A stretch of DNA of 64,000 bases from Mesorhizobium loti (GCF_013170705.1 NZ_CP033334.1:2395501-2459500), one strand, 5' to 3'. Positions 44,938-55,087 are shown, counted from the first letter of the stretch. Translations and numbers: made by a program. Notes: generated by a model not told the origin, from the letters alone.

Positions 44938-45912
44938 ATGACCACCAAGCACGCGCCTGTTCTCATCATCGGTTCCGGCCCTGCCGGCTATACCGCGGCT
45001 GTCTACGCCGCGCGCGCCATGCTGAAGCCGATGCTCGTCGCCGGCCTGCAGCAGGGCGGCCAGCTGATGATCACCACCGATGTCGAGAACTATCCCGGTT
45101 TCGCCGACCCGATCCAGGGCCCGTGGCTGATGGAACAGATGCTCAAGCAGGCCGAGCATGTCGGCACCGACATCATCAACGACATCATCACCGAGGTCGA
45201 CCTCAACGTGCGGCCGTTCCGCGCCAAGGGCGATTCCGGCACGACCTACACCGCCGACGCGCTGATCATCGCCACCGGCGCGCAGGCCAAGTGGCTGGGC
45301 ATTCCGACCGAGCAGGATTTCATGGGCTTCGGCGTCTCGGCCTGTGCCACCTGCGATGGCTTCTTCTATCGCGGCAAGGATGTCGCTGTGGTCGGTGGCG
45401 GCAATTCGGCGGTGGAGGAAGCGCTCTATCTGTCGAATCTCGCCAAGAGCGTGACGGTCATCCATCGGCGCAGCGACTTCCGCGCCGAGCGCATCCTGCG
45501 CGAGCGGCTGTTGCAGAAGGAGAATGTCCGCGTCATCTGGGACACGATCGTCGACGAGATCACCGGCCGTCCCGGCAAGGCGCCGCTGCCGCCTTCAGTC
45601 GAGGGGCTGAAGCTCAAGCATGCGGTGACAGGCGCCGAAAGCCACCTCAAGGTGGATGGTGTGTTCGTGGCGATCGGCCACGCACCGGCCGTCGAACTGT
45701 TCGTCGGCAAGCTGAAGCAGAAGCCGAACGGCTACCTCTGGACGGCACCGGATTCGACCCGCACCGACGTGCCCGGCGTGTTCGCCGCCGGCGACGTGAC
45801 CGACGATGTCTATCGCCAGGCGGTGACGGCGGCGGGGCTTGGCTGCATGGCCGCGCTCGAGGCGGAAAAGTATCTGGCCGGCATCGAGGTGCATCGCGAA
45901 GCAGCGGAATAA
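44938..45912 (+). CDS. trxB: Thioredoxin reductase
   Basis: The 324-residue flavoenzyme transfers electrons from NADPH to thioredoxin. The FAD motif IIGSGPAGYTAAVYAARA, the redox-active CATCDG (Cys136 and Cys139), the NADPH motif VVGGGNSAVEEALYLSNLA and VFAAGDVTDDVYRQAVTAAG are all present. ATG 44938 is the start. The next gene is lsrB, 91 bases on, as in other Rhizobiales. Confidence 0.95.
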   Translation: MTTKHAPVLIIGSGPAGYTAAVYAARAMLKPMLVAGLQQGGQLMITTDVENYPGFADPIQGPWLMEQMLKQAEHVGTDIINDIITEVDLNVRPFRAKGDSGTTYTADALIIATGAQAKWLGIPTEQDFMGFGVSACATCDGFFYRGKDVAVVGGGNSAVEEALYLSNLAKSVTVIHRRSDFRAERILRERLLQKENVRVIWDTIVDEITGRPGKAPLPPSVEGLKLKHAVTGAESHLKVDGVFVAIGHAPAVELFVGKLKQKPNGYLWTAPDSTRTDVPGVFAAGDVTDDVYRQAVTAAGLGCMAALEAEKYLAGIEVHREAAE

Positions 45913-46003
45913 GAGCGGCTGTCGGACTGTTAAAAAAACGGCTTAGAGACGCCGTGTAAAAGCCTGATTTTTCATTCAGACGCCAAACAGAACGAGGGGA
46001 ATC

Positions 46004-46900
46004 ATGGCGTTGGACTGGGACAAGCTACGCGTGTTTCACGCTGCGGCGGAAGCGGGGTCGTTTACGCACGCGGCCGAGACATTGCACCTGTCGCAATCGG
46101 CGATATCGAGGCAGGTCAGTGCGCTCGAGCATGATGTCGGCGTGCCGCTGTTCAATCGCCATGCGCGCGGCCTGGTGCTGACCGAGCAGGGCGAGATGCT
46201 GTTCCGCACGGCGCATGACGTGCTGATGAAGCTTGAGACCATCAAGTCGCGCCTGACCGAGACCAAGGATCGGCCTTCCGGCGTGCTCCGCGTGACGACG
46301 ACCGTCGGCCTTGGCGCGGGCTGGCTGACCGAGCGGGTGCAGGAGTTCATCGAGCTCTATCCCGAAATCAGCCTGCAGCTGATCCTGGCCAACGAGGAAC
46401 TCGACCTCACCATGCGCCAGGCCGACTGCGCCATCCGGCTGCGCCAGCCGCAGCAGCCGGACCTGATCCAGCGCCGCCTGTTCACCGTGCATTTCCACTT
46501 GTACGCGGCGCCATCCTATGTCGCCAAGCATGGCAAGCCGGCCTCGGTCGCCGAACTCAGAAACCATCGCATCGTCACCTTCGGCCTGCCGGTTCCGTCG
46601 CATCTATCGGAGTTGAACTGGCTGGAGACAGTCGGTGATTTCGAGGGCGGCCAGCGCGTGCCGTCGCTGCAGATCAACGACATATTGTCGATCAAGCGCG
46701 CCGTGCAGGGCGGCGCCGGCATTGCCATGTTGCCGGACTACGTGATCAGCAAGGACTCCGGCCTGGTGCAGTTGCTGCCGGAAACCGAGGTGCCGTCCTT
46801 CGACACCTATTTCGCCTATCCCGACGCGATGAAGAACCAGGCCAAGCTGCACGTGTTCCGCGACTTCATCATTGCCAAGGCGCGCAGCTGGTCCTTCTGA
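46004..46900 (+). CDS. lsrB: LysR-type regulator LsrB/VtlR
   Basis: The 298-residue regulator begins MALDWDKLRVFHAAAEAGSF with the LysR helix-turn-helix through LSQSAISRQVSALEHDVGV. An effector domain follows. The N-terminus and its place after trxB match LsrB of Sinorhizobium and VtlR of Brucella. These are linked to LPS, oxidative stress and AbcR sRNA control. A single Cys (about residue 142) is visible. An AbcR-like RNA is encoded at 47719-47833. Confidence 0.85.
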   Translation: MALDWDKLRVFHAAAEAGSFTHAAETLHLSQSAISRQVSALEHDVGVPLFNRHARGLVLTEQGEMLFRTAHDVLMKLETIKSRLTETKDRPSGVLRVTTTVGLGAGWLTERVQEFIELYPEISLQLILANEELDLTMRQADCAIRLRQPQQPDLIQRRLFTVHFHLYAAPSYVAKHGKPASVAELRNHRIVTFGLPVPSHLSELNWLETVGDFEGGQRVPSLQINDILSIKRAVQGGAGIAMLPDYVISKDSGLVQLLPETEVPSFDTYFAYPDAMKNQAKLHVFRDFIIAKARSWSF

Positions 46901-46906
46901 GGGCAT

Positions 46907-46935
46907 TCGGCCTGACCTGAACCTCGACATGCCTT
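46907..46935. repeat. Dispersed repeat, short copy (copy B)
   Basis: The stretch TCGGCCTGACCTGAACCTCG followed by ACATGCCTT matches the end segments of the elements at 356-385 and 58561-58589. It lies between the lsrB stop and the end of the methyltransferase gene. Confidence 0.55.
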
Positions 46936-46957
46936 GGGCTGCGCTGCTCGCTGCTCG

Positions 46958-47455
46958 TCAATCCCGCCAGGGTGTCAGGCGTGGCAGCCAGCCAGGGACG
47001 TTGCGGCGGTAGGTTTCATAGTCGGCGCCGTAGCGGCTTGCGAGCGTCGGCTCCTCGTAGAACCTGACGAAGGAGCCCATGGCAATGGCGCCGATGGCGG
47101 CATAGGCGAGAAGCGTCCAGCTGGAGAACAGCAGTGCCTGGCCAAGGATGATCGACAGCACGGCGACATACATGGGATTGCGGACATGGCGATAGACGCC
47201 GCCGATCACCAGCTTTTCGGTCGGCGCGATGGGAGCCGGCGTGCCCAACCCCTCCAGCGCGAAGCGGGCGAAGGCATGCAGCAGCACGGCGGCCGCGACC
47301 ACGATGAGGATGCCGCCAGCAAGAACAAAGCCCGGTACGGTGGACCACGGCAAGCCCCAATGGTCGCTGAGCAGCCAGGGGACAAGACCGGCAACCACGC
47401 CCGGAGCCGCGATCAGGAAAACGCCGCTGCCGGCAATGGCTGAAAAAGGACGCAT
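46958..47455 (-). CDS. Isoprenylcysteine carboxyl methyltransferase-family (ICMT/PEMT) membrane protein
   Basis: The 165-residue protein has four membrane helices. The C-terminal methyltransferase motif reads GGVYRHVRNPMYVAVLSIIL and FVRFYEEPTLASRYGADYETYRR. The family uses S-adenosylmethionine to methylate lipids or small thiols. ATG 47455 (MRPFSAIAGSG) is chosen because the upstream frame lacks codon bias. Substrate unknown. It is convergent with lsrB. Confidence 0.8.
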   Translation of the reverse strand: MRPFSAIAGSGVFLIAAPGVVAGLVPWLLSDHWGLPWSTVPGFVLAGGILIVVAAAVLLHAFARFALEGLGTPAPIAPTEKLVIGGVYRHVRNPMYVAVLSIILGQALLFSSWTLLAYAAIGAIAMGSFVRFYEEPTLASRYGADYETYRRNVPGWLPRLTPWRD

Positions 47456-47683
47456 TGGCTGCTTCCCGCCTGGTTGCCTCAGAATTGAACGGCCACTGCC
47501 TGATTCCAGGTCATCAGGCGTTTTCGGCATTTTGGAGCAAGATCGGCCTGGATTGGCGTTTTCACAACGACAAATGGCCCGCGGCGTGCTCCGTTTTGGG
47601 GATTCTGCTGGTCCTATTGGCTTTCGGAATGGGTTAGACCACAGCCTGCGTCTTTTTGCATGCGTGTGTTGCAAAATAGATGC

Positions 47684-47712
47684 TTGTTTCTTGGGCATGA
47701 TGAGCAGATATA
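47684..47712 (+). promoter_or_regulatory. Candidate promoter of the AbcR-like sRNA
   Basis: TTGTTT (47684-47689) and GATATA (47707-47712), spaced by 17 bases, would start transcription near 47719. LsrB/VtlR is known to activate an AbcR gene in Brucella, so regulation by the neighbouring lsrB product is plausible. The regulator site itself was not identified. Confidence 0.45.
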
Positions 47713-47718
47713 TAGATC

Positions 47719-47833
47719 ATCTCCTGGGCGCGTTCTCCTCCCATTAGCGCCCTCGAGTGTTCCCCTCTGGAGGTTAGCCTTAACAGGCACTTCCAATCAA
47801 ACTCAGCCGGATCTTCGTTGATCCGGCTTTTTT
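47719..47833 (+). ncRNA. abcR: AbcR-like (alpha-r15 family) small RNA
   Basis: The predicted 115-nt RNA begins with hairpin GGGCGC/GCGCCC (47726-47752), whose loop exposes CTCCTCCC at 47735-47742. A CCTCTGGAGG hairpin and CTTCCAATCAAA follow. It ends with a strong terminator AGCCGGATC-TTCGTT-GATCCGGCT and six T's (47805-47833). These are hallmarks of AbcR sRNAs, which block translation of ABC-transporter mRNAs at the ribosome site with Hfq. Its place near lsrB matches the abcR2-vtlR link in Brucella. The 5' end is approximate. Confidence 0.72.
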
Positions 47834-47889
47834 GTTGCCCGGACCTTACCGGGGCGGACCAGGAATTCACCAGAATTGCCGCGTAACAG

Positions 47890-47939
47890 TGTCATGTAAC
47901 CTCTGGTAACATGACAACGATGCCTTCCGATGCTATGTA
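47890..47939 (+). promoter_or_regulatory. Palindromic operator overlapping a sigma-70-like promoter
   Basis: TGTCATGTAACC-TCT-GGTAACATGACA (47890-47916) is a 27-bp near-perfect inverted repeat. Its right end ATGACA (47911-47916) doubles as a -35 box, with TATGTA (47934-47939) 17 bases downstream as the -10. A transcript would start near 47946, just before the structured RNA. The overlap suggests control by an unidentified dimeric regulator. Confidence 0.5.
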
Positions 47940-47945
47940 CACGCT

Positions 47946-48131
47946 AGGACGCGGTGTGGTTCGGACGAGAGATGGGGGCATCACTCGTACGGCCCGGGCT
48001 CAGGCGGCTACCGCGTCCGAACCTTTTTTCGCCGAAACCCGGCGACGGCACATGCGGCGGGCCTACCGTTTCTCCTCCCAAGAAAACGGTCCGCAAACAA
48101 AACGGCGTCCGGCCCCCCGGGCGTCGTTTTT
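47946..48131 (+). ncRNA. Predicted structured small RNA with anti-Shine-Dalgarno loop
   Basis: Two stems share a 3' strand: GGACGCGGT (47947-47955) with ACCGCGTCC (48010-48018), or GGTTCGGACG (47958-47967) with CGTCCGAACC (48014-48023) followed by TTTTTT. They exclude each other. Downstream, ACCGTTT/AAACGGT (48065-48090) presents CTCCTCCC in its loop, then a 13-bp stem ends at 48129. No protein frame fits. The RNA may end at 48029 or 48131. Family unknown. Confidence 0.4.
48100..48131. terminator. Bidirectional terminator-like hairpin
   Basis: AAACGGCGTCCGG and CCGGGCGTCGTTT form a 13-bp stem (two G-T pairs) around CCCC. Plus-strand T's run to 48131; on the minus strand the stem is followed by TGTTTG. 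It can end the predicted sRNA and also the EF-G-like gene transcribed towards it. Confidence 0.55.
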
Positions 48132-48243
48132 GGTTTCATGCATGTTGCTGTCGCGAGGCGGCGGGGCTCGCATCTGGAGGCCATGCGCCGGTCCCGCTGG
48201 TCATGAACCTCCCAAACGTTGATGCCGCCCTCTGTCCTGCCAG

Positions 48244-48273
48244 CCACCTCTCACCGCTAACGGCGAGAGGTGG
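48244..48273. repeat. Short palindrome related to the 17826-17966 element
   Basis: CCACCTCTC-ACCGCTAACGGC-GAGAGGTGG is an inverted repeat immediately downstream of the EF-G-like gene's stop. The CCACCTCTC and GAGAGGTGG blocks recur in the 17826-17966 element. Confidence 0.6.
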
Positions 48274-48288
48274 TGGATTGCGGCGAAA

Positions 48289-50340
48289 TCAGGCGGCCTT
48301 GCCGTTGGTGTTCATCGCTTCGTCGGCGAGACGGCCGGTGAGTTCGGCCATGTGGTCGAAGGCGGCGCGATAGCTGGCGACGCCCGCCGTTGCCGAGCGC
48401 AGCTCAATGATCAGGTCGCCGATCTCGGCTTGCGGCATGGTCGCCTCGACGACATCCCACCCCGGCCAGCCGGGCCGGGCGTCATAGCCGAGGATCTGGC
48501 CGCGCCGCTGCGGGATGAGCGCGATGATCTTCGAGGTCGCGTCCGAGGGCGTGACGATCTCGACTTTCATCACCGGCTCCAGAAGCACCGGTGAGCAGGC
48601 GGCCATGCCTTCCTTCATGGCGAGCTTCGCGGCCATCTGGAAGGCCATGTCGGAGGAATCGACCGCATGATAGGAGCCGTCCGACAGGTTGACGGCGACG
48701 TCGACCACGGGGAAGCCGAGCGGGCCGCTCTTCAGGTAATCGCGTATACCTGTTTCGACCGACTGGATGTAGGTCTTGGGCACGACGCCGCCGGTGATGG
48801 TGTCGGTGAACTGGAAGCCGGAGCCGCGCGGCAACGGCTTGATCTCGATCACCACGTCGCCGAACTGGCCATGGCCGCCCGACTGCTTCTTGTGGCGGCC
48901 ACGCTGCTGCGCCGATTTGCGGATCGTCTCGCGATAGGGCACGGCCGGGGCATGGCCTTCGACCGGGATCTGGTTCTTGCCCTCCAGCCGCTCGCGCACG
49001 ACGCGCAGATGCATCTCGCCATGGCCAGACAGCACCGTCTCGGCCGAGTCCTGGTTGTGACGCAGGCTGAGCGAGGGATCTTCCTCCGCCAGCCGCTGGA
49101 TGGCGGCCGACATCTTGACCTCGTCCTTGCGCTCCTTCGGCCGCAGCGCGAAAGCGAATACCGGCTGCGGTGGCTCGAATGCGAACAGCTGTTTGGTGCC
49201 GCCCCTGGCCGAAGTCAGCGTCTGGCCGGTCTTGACCTCGTCCAGCTTGCCCAGCGCCACGGTGTCGCCAAGCTTGGCGGCGGTGAGCTTGAACTGGTCC
49301 TTGCCGAGCATCTTGTAGATGCCGGAAACCTTCGCCGTCTCACCGCCGGGCAGCCAGAGTTCGGAACCGTCGGCGACCTGGCCGGACAGGATGCGCGACA
49401 CCGACAGCTTGCCGCCATGCGGTGTGTGGATCGTCTTCATCACCTGGACCACGGTGGCGCCGCCGTCGGGGGCGCCAAGCCGCTTGCGGGTCGCCTCGAT
49501 GTCGGGTGCGTCGTGGCGGATCGTCTTCAAGAGGCGCAGCACGCCATTGCCCTTCTCGGCGGTACCGATCAGCACCGGCGTCACCACGCCATCGCGCAGA
49601 TCGGCGGCAAGGTCGTCGAAGATGGCGTCCTTCGGCGGCTCGATCTCCTCGAGCAGCTGTTCCATCAGCTGGTCGTCATGGTCGGCCAGAGTCTCCAGCA
49701 TGGAGAAGCGTGCTTCCAGTTCGCGCGCCTTGTCGTCGCCGGGTATCTGGGCCACCTCGCTTTCGGCGTACTCGCGGTAGATGTAGGCACGCTCCAGCGC
49801 CAGATCGATCGAACCGATGACGACGCCGTCCTTGCGAAGTGGAATCTGGCGCAGCAGAAGCGGCACAGAGCTTGCCGGCTGCAGCATCTTCAGCGTGTCG
49901 CGAACGCCTGCTATCGCCTTGTCGACCTTGTTGAGGAACAGGATGCGCGGCACGCCGAGATCATCGAGCTTGCGCATGATGAGCTGCAGGGCGGGAATCT
50001 TCTTTTCGTCGGCCTCGGCCACGACCACCGCGAGGTCGCAGGCGGCCAGCACCGGCTCGGCCTCGAAGGAGAATTCGATCGAGCCGGGACAATCGACGAA
50101 GGTGATCTGCTCGCCCATGAAATCGGTGGTGGCGACGGTCGCCTCGACGCTCATGGCGTGGGCGCGTGCTTCCGGCGAATGATCTGAGACAGTACTGCCC
50201 GAGGAAACCGGGTTCTGGCGGGGAATGGCGCCCGTACGGGCCAATATGGCTTCGAGAAGTGTCGTCTTACCGCTTGCAAAGGGACCGACTATGGCAATGC
50301 ATTTCGGTCCCGTGCGTCGTCCTCCGGCGCGAGTACCCAT
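48289..50340 (-). CDS. Elongation factor G paralogue (EF-G-like GTPase)
   Basis: The 683-residue translation-factor GTPase has a P-loop VGPFASGKTT (residues 18-27), a switch II region VDCPGSIEF and NKVD (137-140). EF-G domains II-V follow, including YRETIRKSAQQRGRHKKQSG. The catalytic His of DTPGH is Ser87 here and several EF-G loops are changed, so it is a divergent paralogue rather than the main fusA product. No str-operon neighbours are present. Its role, perhaps in ribosome rescue or stress, is inferred. Confidence 0.85.
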   Translation of the reverse strand: MGTRAGGRRTGPKCIAIVGPFASGKTTLLEAILARTGAIPRQNPVSSGSTVSDHSPEARAHAMSVEATVATTDFMGEQITFVDCPGSIEFSFEAEPVLAACDLAVVVAEADEKKIPALQLIMRKLDDLGVPRILFLNKVDKAIAGVRDTLKMLQPASSVPLLLRQIPLRKDGVVIGSIDLALERAYIYREYAESEVAQIPGDDKARELEARFSMLETLADHDDQLMEQLLEEIEPPKDAIFDDLAADLRDGVVTPVLIGTAEKGNGVLRLLKTIRHDAPDIEATRKRLGAPDGGATVVQVMKTIHTPHGGKLSVSRILSGQVADGSELWLPGGETAKVSGIYKMLGKDQFKLTAAKLGDTVALGKLDEVKTGQTLTSARGGTKQLFAFEPPQPVFAFALRPKERKDEVKMSAAIQRLAEEDPSLSLRHNQDSAETVLSGHGEMHLRVVRERLEGKNQIPVEGHAPAVPYRETIRKSAQQRGRHKKQSGGHGQFGDVVIEIKPLPRGSGFQFTDTITGGVVPKTYIQSVETGIRDYLKSGPLGFPVVDVAVNLSDGSYHAVDSSDMAFQMAAKLAMKEGMAACSPVLLEPVMKVEIVTPSDATSKIIALIPQRRGQILGYDARPGWPGWDVVEATMPQAEIGDLIIELRSATAGVASYRAAFDHMAELTGRLADEAMNTNGKAA

Positions 50341-50540
50341 GGCTGACCTCCACTCAGGCGTTTCCCTAGGGACCGACTGGCATGCATGGTTCAGGCGTGG
50401 TCAATCGGTCCTGAGCGGCGGCCGGCCTGTTCGACCGTCGCGGGCGGGGTTCTTTTCTTGTCGCCACCTGCCCTGGCGCATCGTCCCACTTGTTTGTCGG
50501 CAGGGCAAGGGAAATAGAAATCGGGTGCCCGTGCGTGACC

Positions 50541-52073
50541 TCAGGCGCTCAGCGCCATGGGTTCGGCATCATCGATGGCGAGCAAGGGCCCCACCTTGTC
50601 GCGTGGCGCCGGCCTGCCGAAGAAATAGCCTTGGAAACGATTGCAGCCGGCGGCCTTGGCCAGCTTGAACTCTTCTTGTGTCTCGACACCCTCCGCCACG
50701 ATGGTGACGTCCTGGATGCGCGCGATCTGCGCCAGCGCCGAAACGAAGATCTGCGCCACCTGGTCATGGGCAAGGCTGCGGATGTAGGAGCGATCGATCT
50801 TGATGCTGTCGATGGGCAAGGTCTTCAGATAGTTGAAGCCGCAATGGCCGGTGCCGAAATCGTCGAGCGCGATGTGGAAGCCGAGACCGCGCAAGGCTTC
50901 GAGGCGCCGCAGGGTCTCGGGCGTGGCGGCGGTTGCCACCGTCTCGGTGATCTCGATGATGAATTGTGTCGCCGAACGTCCGGTTTCCTTCAGCACGCGG
51001 TCGCACATGGTGACGATCTCGTCGCGCTTCAGCTGCTCGCCAGAGACATTGATCGAGATGCGGCGTCCGGGGAAATGGCCGATATCGGCGCAAGCTCGCT
51101 TGAACACCCATTCGCCAAGCATGTCGACCAGAGTCGAGCGTTCGGCGATCGGGATGAACTCGGCCGGGGAGATCAGGCCGCGAACCGGATGGCGCCAGCG
51201 GATCAGGCCCTCGAACGCACAGGTGGATCCGTCCGGGTTGACGATCGGCTGGTAGTGCAGCTCGAGCTCGCCGAGATAGACCGCGGCGCGCAATTCCCGC
51301 TCGACCAGGCGGCGGTAGCGCTTGTCGGACAGCATCTCCTCGTCGAACACGGTGACACGGCCACGGCCCGCCGCCTTGCTCTCATAGAGCGCCAGGTCGG
51401 CAACCAGCATCAGTTCTGTCGTGTTCGAGGCATGGGCCGGCGCCAGTGCCACGCCAATCGAGATGGAGAGCGGAATGGTCTTGCCTTCGTGCGATTTGCC
51501 GGCCCGCATGGCATCCAGCAATTGCCTGATGTCCTTGTTGATGGCGGTGAGATCGCCGTGCGGGATGATGACGCCGAATTCGTCGCCGCCGAGCCGACCG
51601 ACCATGCAGCCGGAAAAGATGCGCTCGGTGGTCTTGACGAGATGCGACAGGGTGCGGTCGCCGAACTGATGACCGAATGTGTCGTTGAGCTGCTTGAAAT
51701 GGTCGAGGTCGATCAAAAGCAAGGCCGCATCGCGCCGGTCGCGCATTGTGCCCAGGCTGTTGCCCAGCGCTTCCAGGAAATAGCGGCGGGTCATCGCCCC
51801 GGTCATCGCGTCCCTGGTCAGGAAATGATGCTTTTCCGCCTCGGCGGCGGCGGCGGATCTCAGGCTGTGAACGACGCTGCTGCGCATGTACATCAGCGCC
51901 AGCAGGGCCAACCCCGTGGCGAGGATCGAGACCGCATAGGCGCTGTTGGAGGGCAGGTTTTCCGACATCTCGAGGGTGCCAAGCAACGCGGCGCCGATGC
52001 TGATCAAAAGCAGCGCCTGGATGGCACGGTAGATCCGGCCGCTATGGTCCTTGATCGTCGCCAGTATGCTCAT
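50541..52073 (-). CDS. Membrane-bound GGDEF-EAL cyclic-di-GMP enzyme
   Basis: The 510-residue protein has two N-terminal membrane helices. A GGDEF domain follows (GRLGGDEFGVII, GGDEF at residues 162-166, with no RxxD inhibitory site directly before it). The EAL domain has CAFEGLIRWRHP, FIIEITETVA, LDDFGTGHCGFNYL and IVAEGVETQEE. Both active sites look intact, so it may make and break c-di-GMP. Signal unknown; it stands alone. Confidence 0.9.
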   Translation of the reverse strand: MSILATIKDHSGRIYRAIQALLLISIGAALLGTLEMSENLPSNSAYAVSILATGLALLALMYMRSSVVHSLRSAAAAEAEKHHFLTRDAMTGAMTRRYFLEALGNSLGTMRDRRDAALLLIDLDHFKQLNDTFGHQFGDRTLSHLVKTTERIFSGCMVGRLGGDEFGVIIPHGDLTAINKDIRQLLDAMRAGKSHEGKTIPLSISIGVALAPAHASNTTELMLVADLALYESKAAGRGRVTVFDEEMLSDKRYRRLVERELRAAVYLGELELHYQPIVNPDGSTCAFEGLIRWRHPVRGLISPAEFIPIAERSTLVDMLGEWVFKRACADIGHFPGRRISINVSGEQLKRDEIVTMCDRVLKETGRSATQFIIEITETVATAATPETLRRLEALRGLGFHIALDDFGTGHCGFNYLKTLPIDSIKIDRSYIRSLAHDQVAQIFVSALAQIARIQDVTIVAEGVETQEEFKLAKAAGCNRFQGYFFGRPAPRDKVGPLLAIDDAEPMALSA

Positions 52074-52307
52074 CTCATCGCCCCCTGCAATGCAGGCTCA
52101 CGGCTAGTGCGCAGCTGTTAAGAAGACATTGAATTCGCCCCTGTTTCGCCCTGTTGCGCCATGCGGGGAAGGTTCATGGTTAAGGAGAGAAAACCGCGTC
52201 TTCGCGATGGCGGGCCGAACGGCCGGTTGCGCCCTGGATGATATCGGCCGAGAATGCGTTTTGCCCCGATAAGCGGGTCGTTTCACCACCAGTTTCAGGA
52301 TCATACG

Positions 52308-52703
52308 ATGAAGATCATTGCTTGCGGCAGCGTGCCGACCATCATAGCGCCGGACAGATACTTCACCGGCCGGGTTCTGCAGACGCCGATCATCGAGACG
52401 GAGGCCCCGGCGCGGCTGAGGGCGACACTGGTGAGCTTCGAGCCGGGCGCGCGCACCCACTGGCACACGCATCCGTTCGGCCAGACGCTCCACGTCACCT
52501 CTGGCGCCGGCCTTGCCCAGACATGGGGTGGTCCGATTCTGGAGATCAGGGCCGGCGACACCATCTGGTTCGCCCCTGGTGAGAAGCACTGGCATGGTGC
52601 GGCGCCGAAATCGGCGATGACGCATATCGCCATGCAGGAAGCGCTCGACGGCGTCGCGGTGGACTGGCTGGAGGCGGTTTCGGGCGAGCAGTACGGCAGC
52701 TGA
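52308..52703 (+). CDS. Cupin-domain protein
   Basis: The 131-residue protein has cupin motif 1 as GARTHWHTHPFGQTLHVTSG with three His, and motif 2 as IRAGDTIWFAPGEKHWHGAA with further His and Glu. These residues usually bind a metal. Such single cupins include dioxygenases, isomerases and carboxymuconolactone-linked proteins. ATG 52308 (MKIIACGSV) follows AGGAT. The substrate is unknown. It is convergent with the aspartate aminotransferase gene. Confidence 0.83.
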   Translation: MKIIACGSVPTIIAPDRYFTGRVLQTPIIETEAPARLRATLVSFEPGARTHWHTHPFGQTLHVTSGAGLAQTWGGPILEIRAGDTIWFAPGEKHWHGAAPKSAMTHIAMQEALDGVAVDWLEAVSGEQYGS

Positions 52704-52771
52704 GCGCCGAGGCCGAGCTTGCGGAAACCCGGCGTCATCGCCGGGTTTCCGTTGTCTTCAGGTGGGGTTGA

Positions 52772-53980
<1,209 letters not shown>

Positions 53981-54190
53981 TTATCTCTCCTGAGAAGATC
54001 GGCGCGGCCAGGAGCGGCCGCGGCGCTTCTCATGTCGCATCATTCCCGCCAGTGCAAGCCTTCTCGGCTGGGCCAGGTGCGACGGCGAGGTCAATGAGGC
54101 GTGATCGGCAACACTAAATTCATTAACGGGCGGTAGAGGCTTGCATGGCAGGATCGCAATCCATTCCGCCAATCCGCGGAGCGAGGAACC

Positions 54191-55087
54191 GTGTCGCGCA
54201 GCATCGGGCTTGCCCACATCATCCGTCATGATGACGGCACCACGTCAGGTGTCTGGGGTCTCTACACGCTGCAAAGTGCCTTCCAGCCGATCTTCGCCTT
54301 CAAGGAGGGCAAGCTGTCGGTTGCCGCCTTCGAAGGACTGATCCGCCCGTTCCGTGATGGCGAGGCGCAATCGCCGATGACCTTCTTTTCGACCTGTCCG
54401 GCCGCCGACCGTTTGCATATCGAGGCGCTGACCAGGACGCTGCATCTTCTTAATGCCGGCGCCTGCCTGCCGCGGGAGGCATCGATCTTCGTCAATTTCG
54501 ACCCGTCGGTGTTCACCGAGCGGGCGGTCGCCGACAATGCCTTGCGTGAAATGCGGCTGGTGCTGCACGAGGCCGGCATCGATCCGGGCCGCGTCGTGTG
54601 CGAGGTGACCGAGCAGAGATCGGCATCGCAGGAGACGCTGCACGGTTTCGTCGCGGCGCTGCGGGGCAACGGTTTTCGCATCGCCGTCGACGACTATGGC
54701 GCCGACGATTCCGACATCAACCGCATCAAGGAGTTGAGGCCCGACATCGTCAAGTTCGATGCCCTCTGGATCACGCAGCTGATGGAATCCGGCGCCGGTT
54801 TCGCCCTGCTGACCTCCATGGTGAAGAGCTTCGAGGAGCAAGGCATCCGCACGGTGTTCGAGGGTATCGAGGAGGGGTGGCAACTGGAACTCGCCGAGAA
54901 GTCCGGCGCCTCGATGGTGCAGGGCTTCGTGCTGGCGCGGCCCGAACTGGCGCCGACGAGTTTCCGTGTTTTCGCAAAAAGCAATCCAGACCCGGTTGCC
55001 GCCGCGAGTGATGCGCCCACTGCCCGCACCGTCGCCCCACGTACGGCGCGATCGACGAAAACCTTCGGGCGCCGGGTAACGCCATGA
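54191..55087 (+). CDS. EAL-domain protein, first of a coupled pair
   Basis: The 298-residue protein is a stand-alone EAL domain: AFEGLIRPF (residues 47-55), FVNFDPS, CEVTEQRS and VDDYGADDSDINRI (DD at 168-169). The last motif differs from the usual DDFGTG loop, so catalysis is uncertain. The Pro/Ala/Thr-rich tail ends TFGRRVTP. GTG 54191 follows GAGGAA. It overlaps the next gene by four bases (ATGA). Confidence 0.85.
   Translation: MSRSIGLAHIIRHDDGTTSGVWGLYTLQSAFQPIFAFKEGKLSVAAFEGLIRPFRDGEAQSPMTFFSTCPAADRLHIEALTRTLHLLNAGACLPREASIFVNFDPSVFTERAVADNALREMRLVLHEAGIDPGRVVCEVTEQRSASQETLHGFVAALRGNGFRIAVDDYGADDSDINRIKELRPDIVKFDALWITQLMESGAGFALLTSMVKSFEEQGIRTVFEGIEEGWQLELAEKSGASMVQGFVLARPELAPTSFRVFAKSNPDPVAAASDAPTARTVAPRTARSTKTFGRRVTP

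Noticed and set aside
47954..48373. Plus-strand 139-codon frame over the predicted RNA
   Set aside because: Arg/Pro-rich composition without codon bias, and it runs through the RNA hairpins and into the antisense end of the EF-G-like gene.
48667..50187. Plus-strand frame of 506 codons
   Set aside because: It lies entirely antisense to the EF-G paralogue, which has clear GTPase motifs; no ribosome site or family motif supports it.
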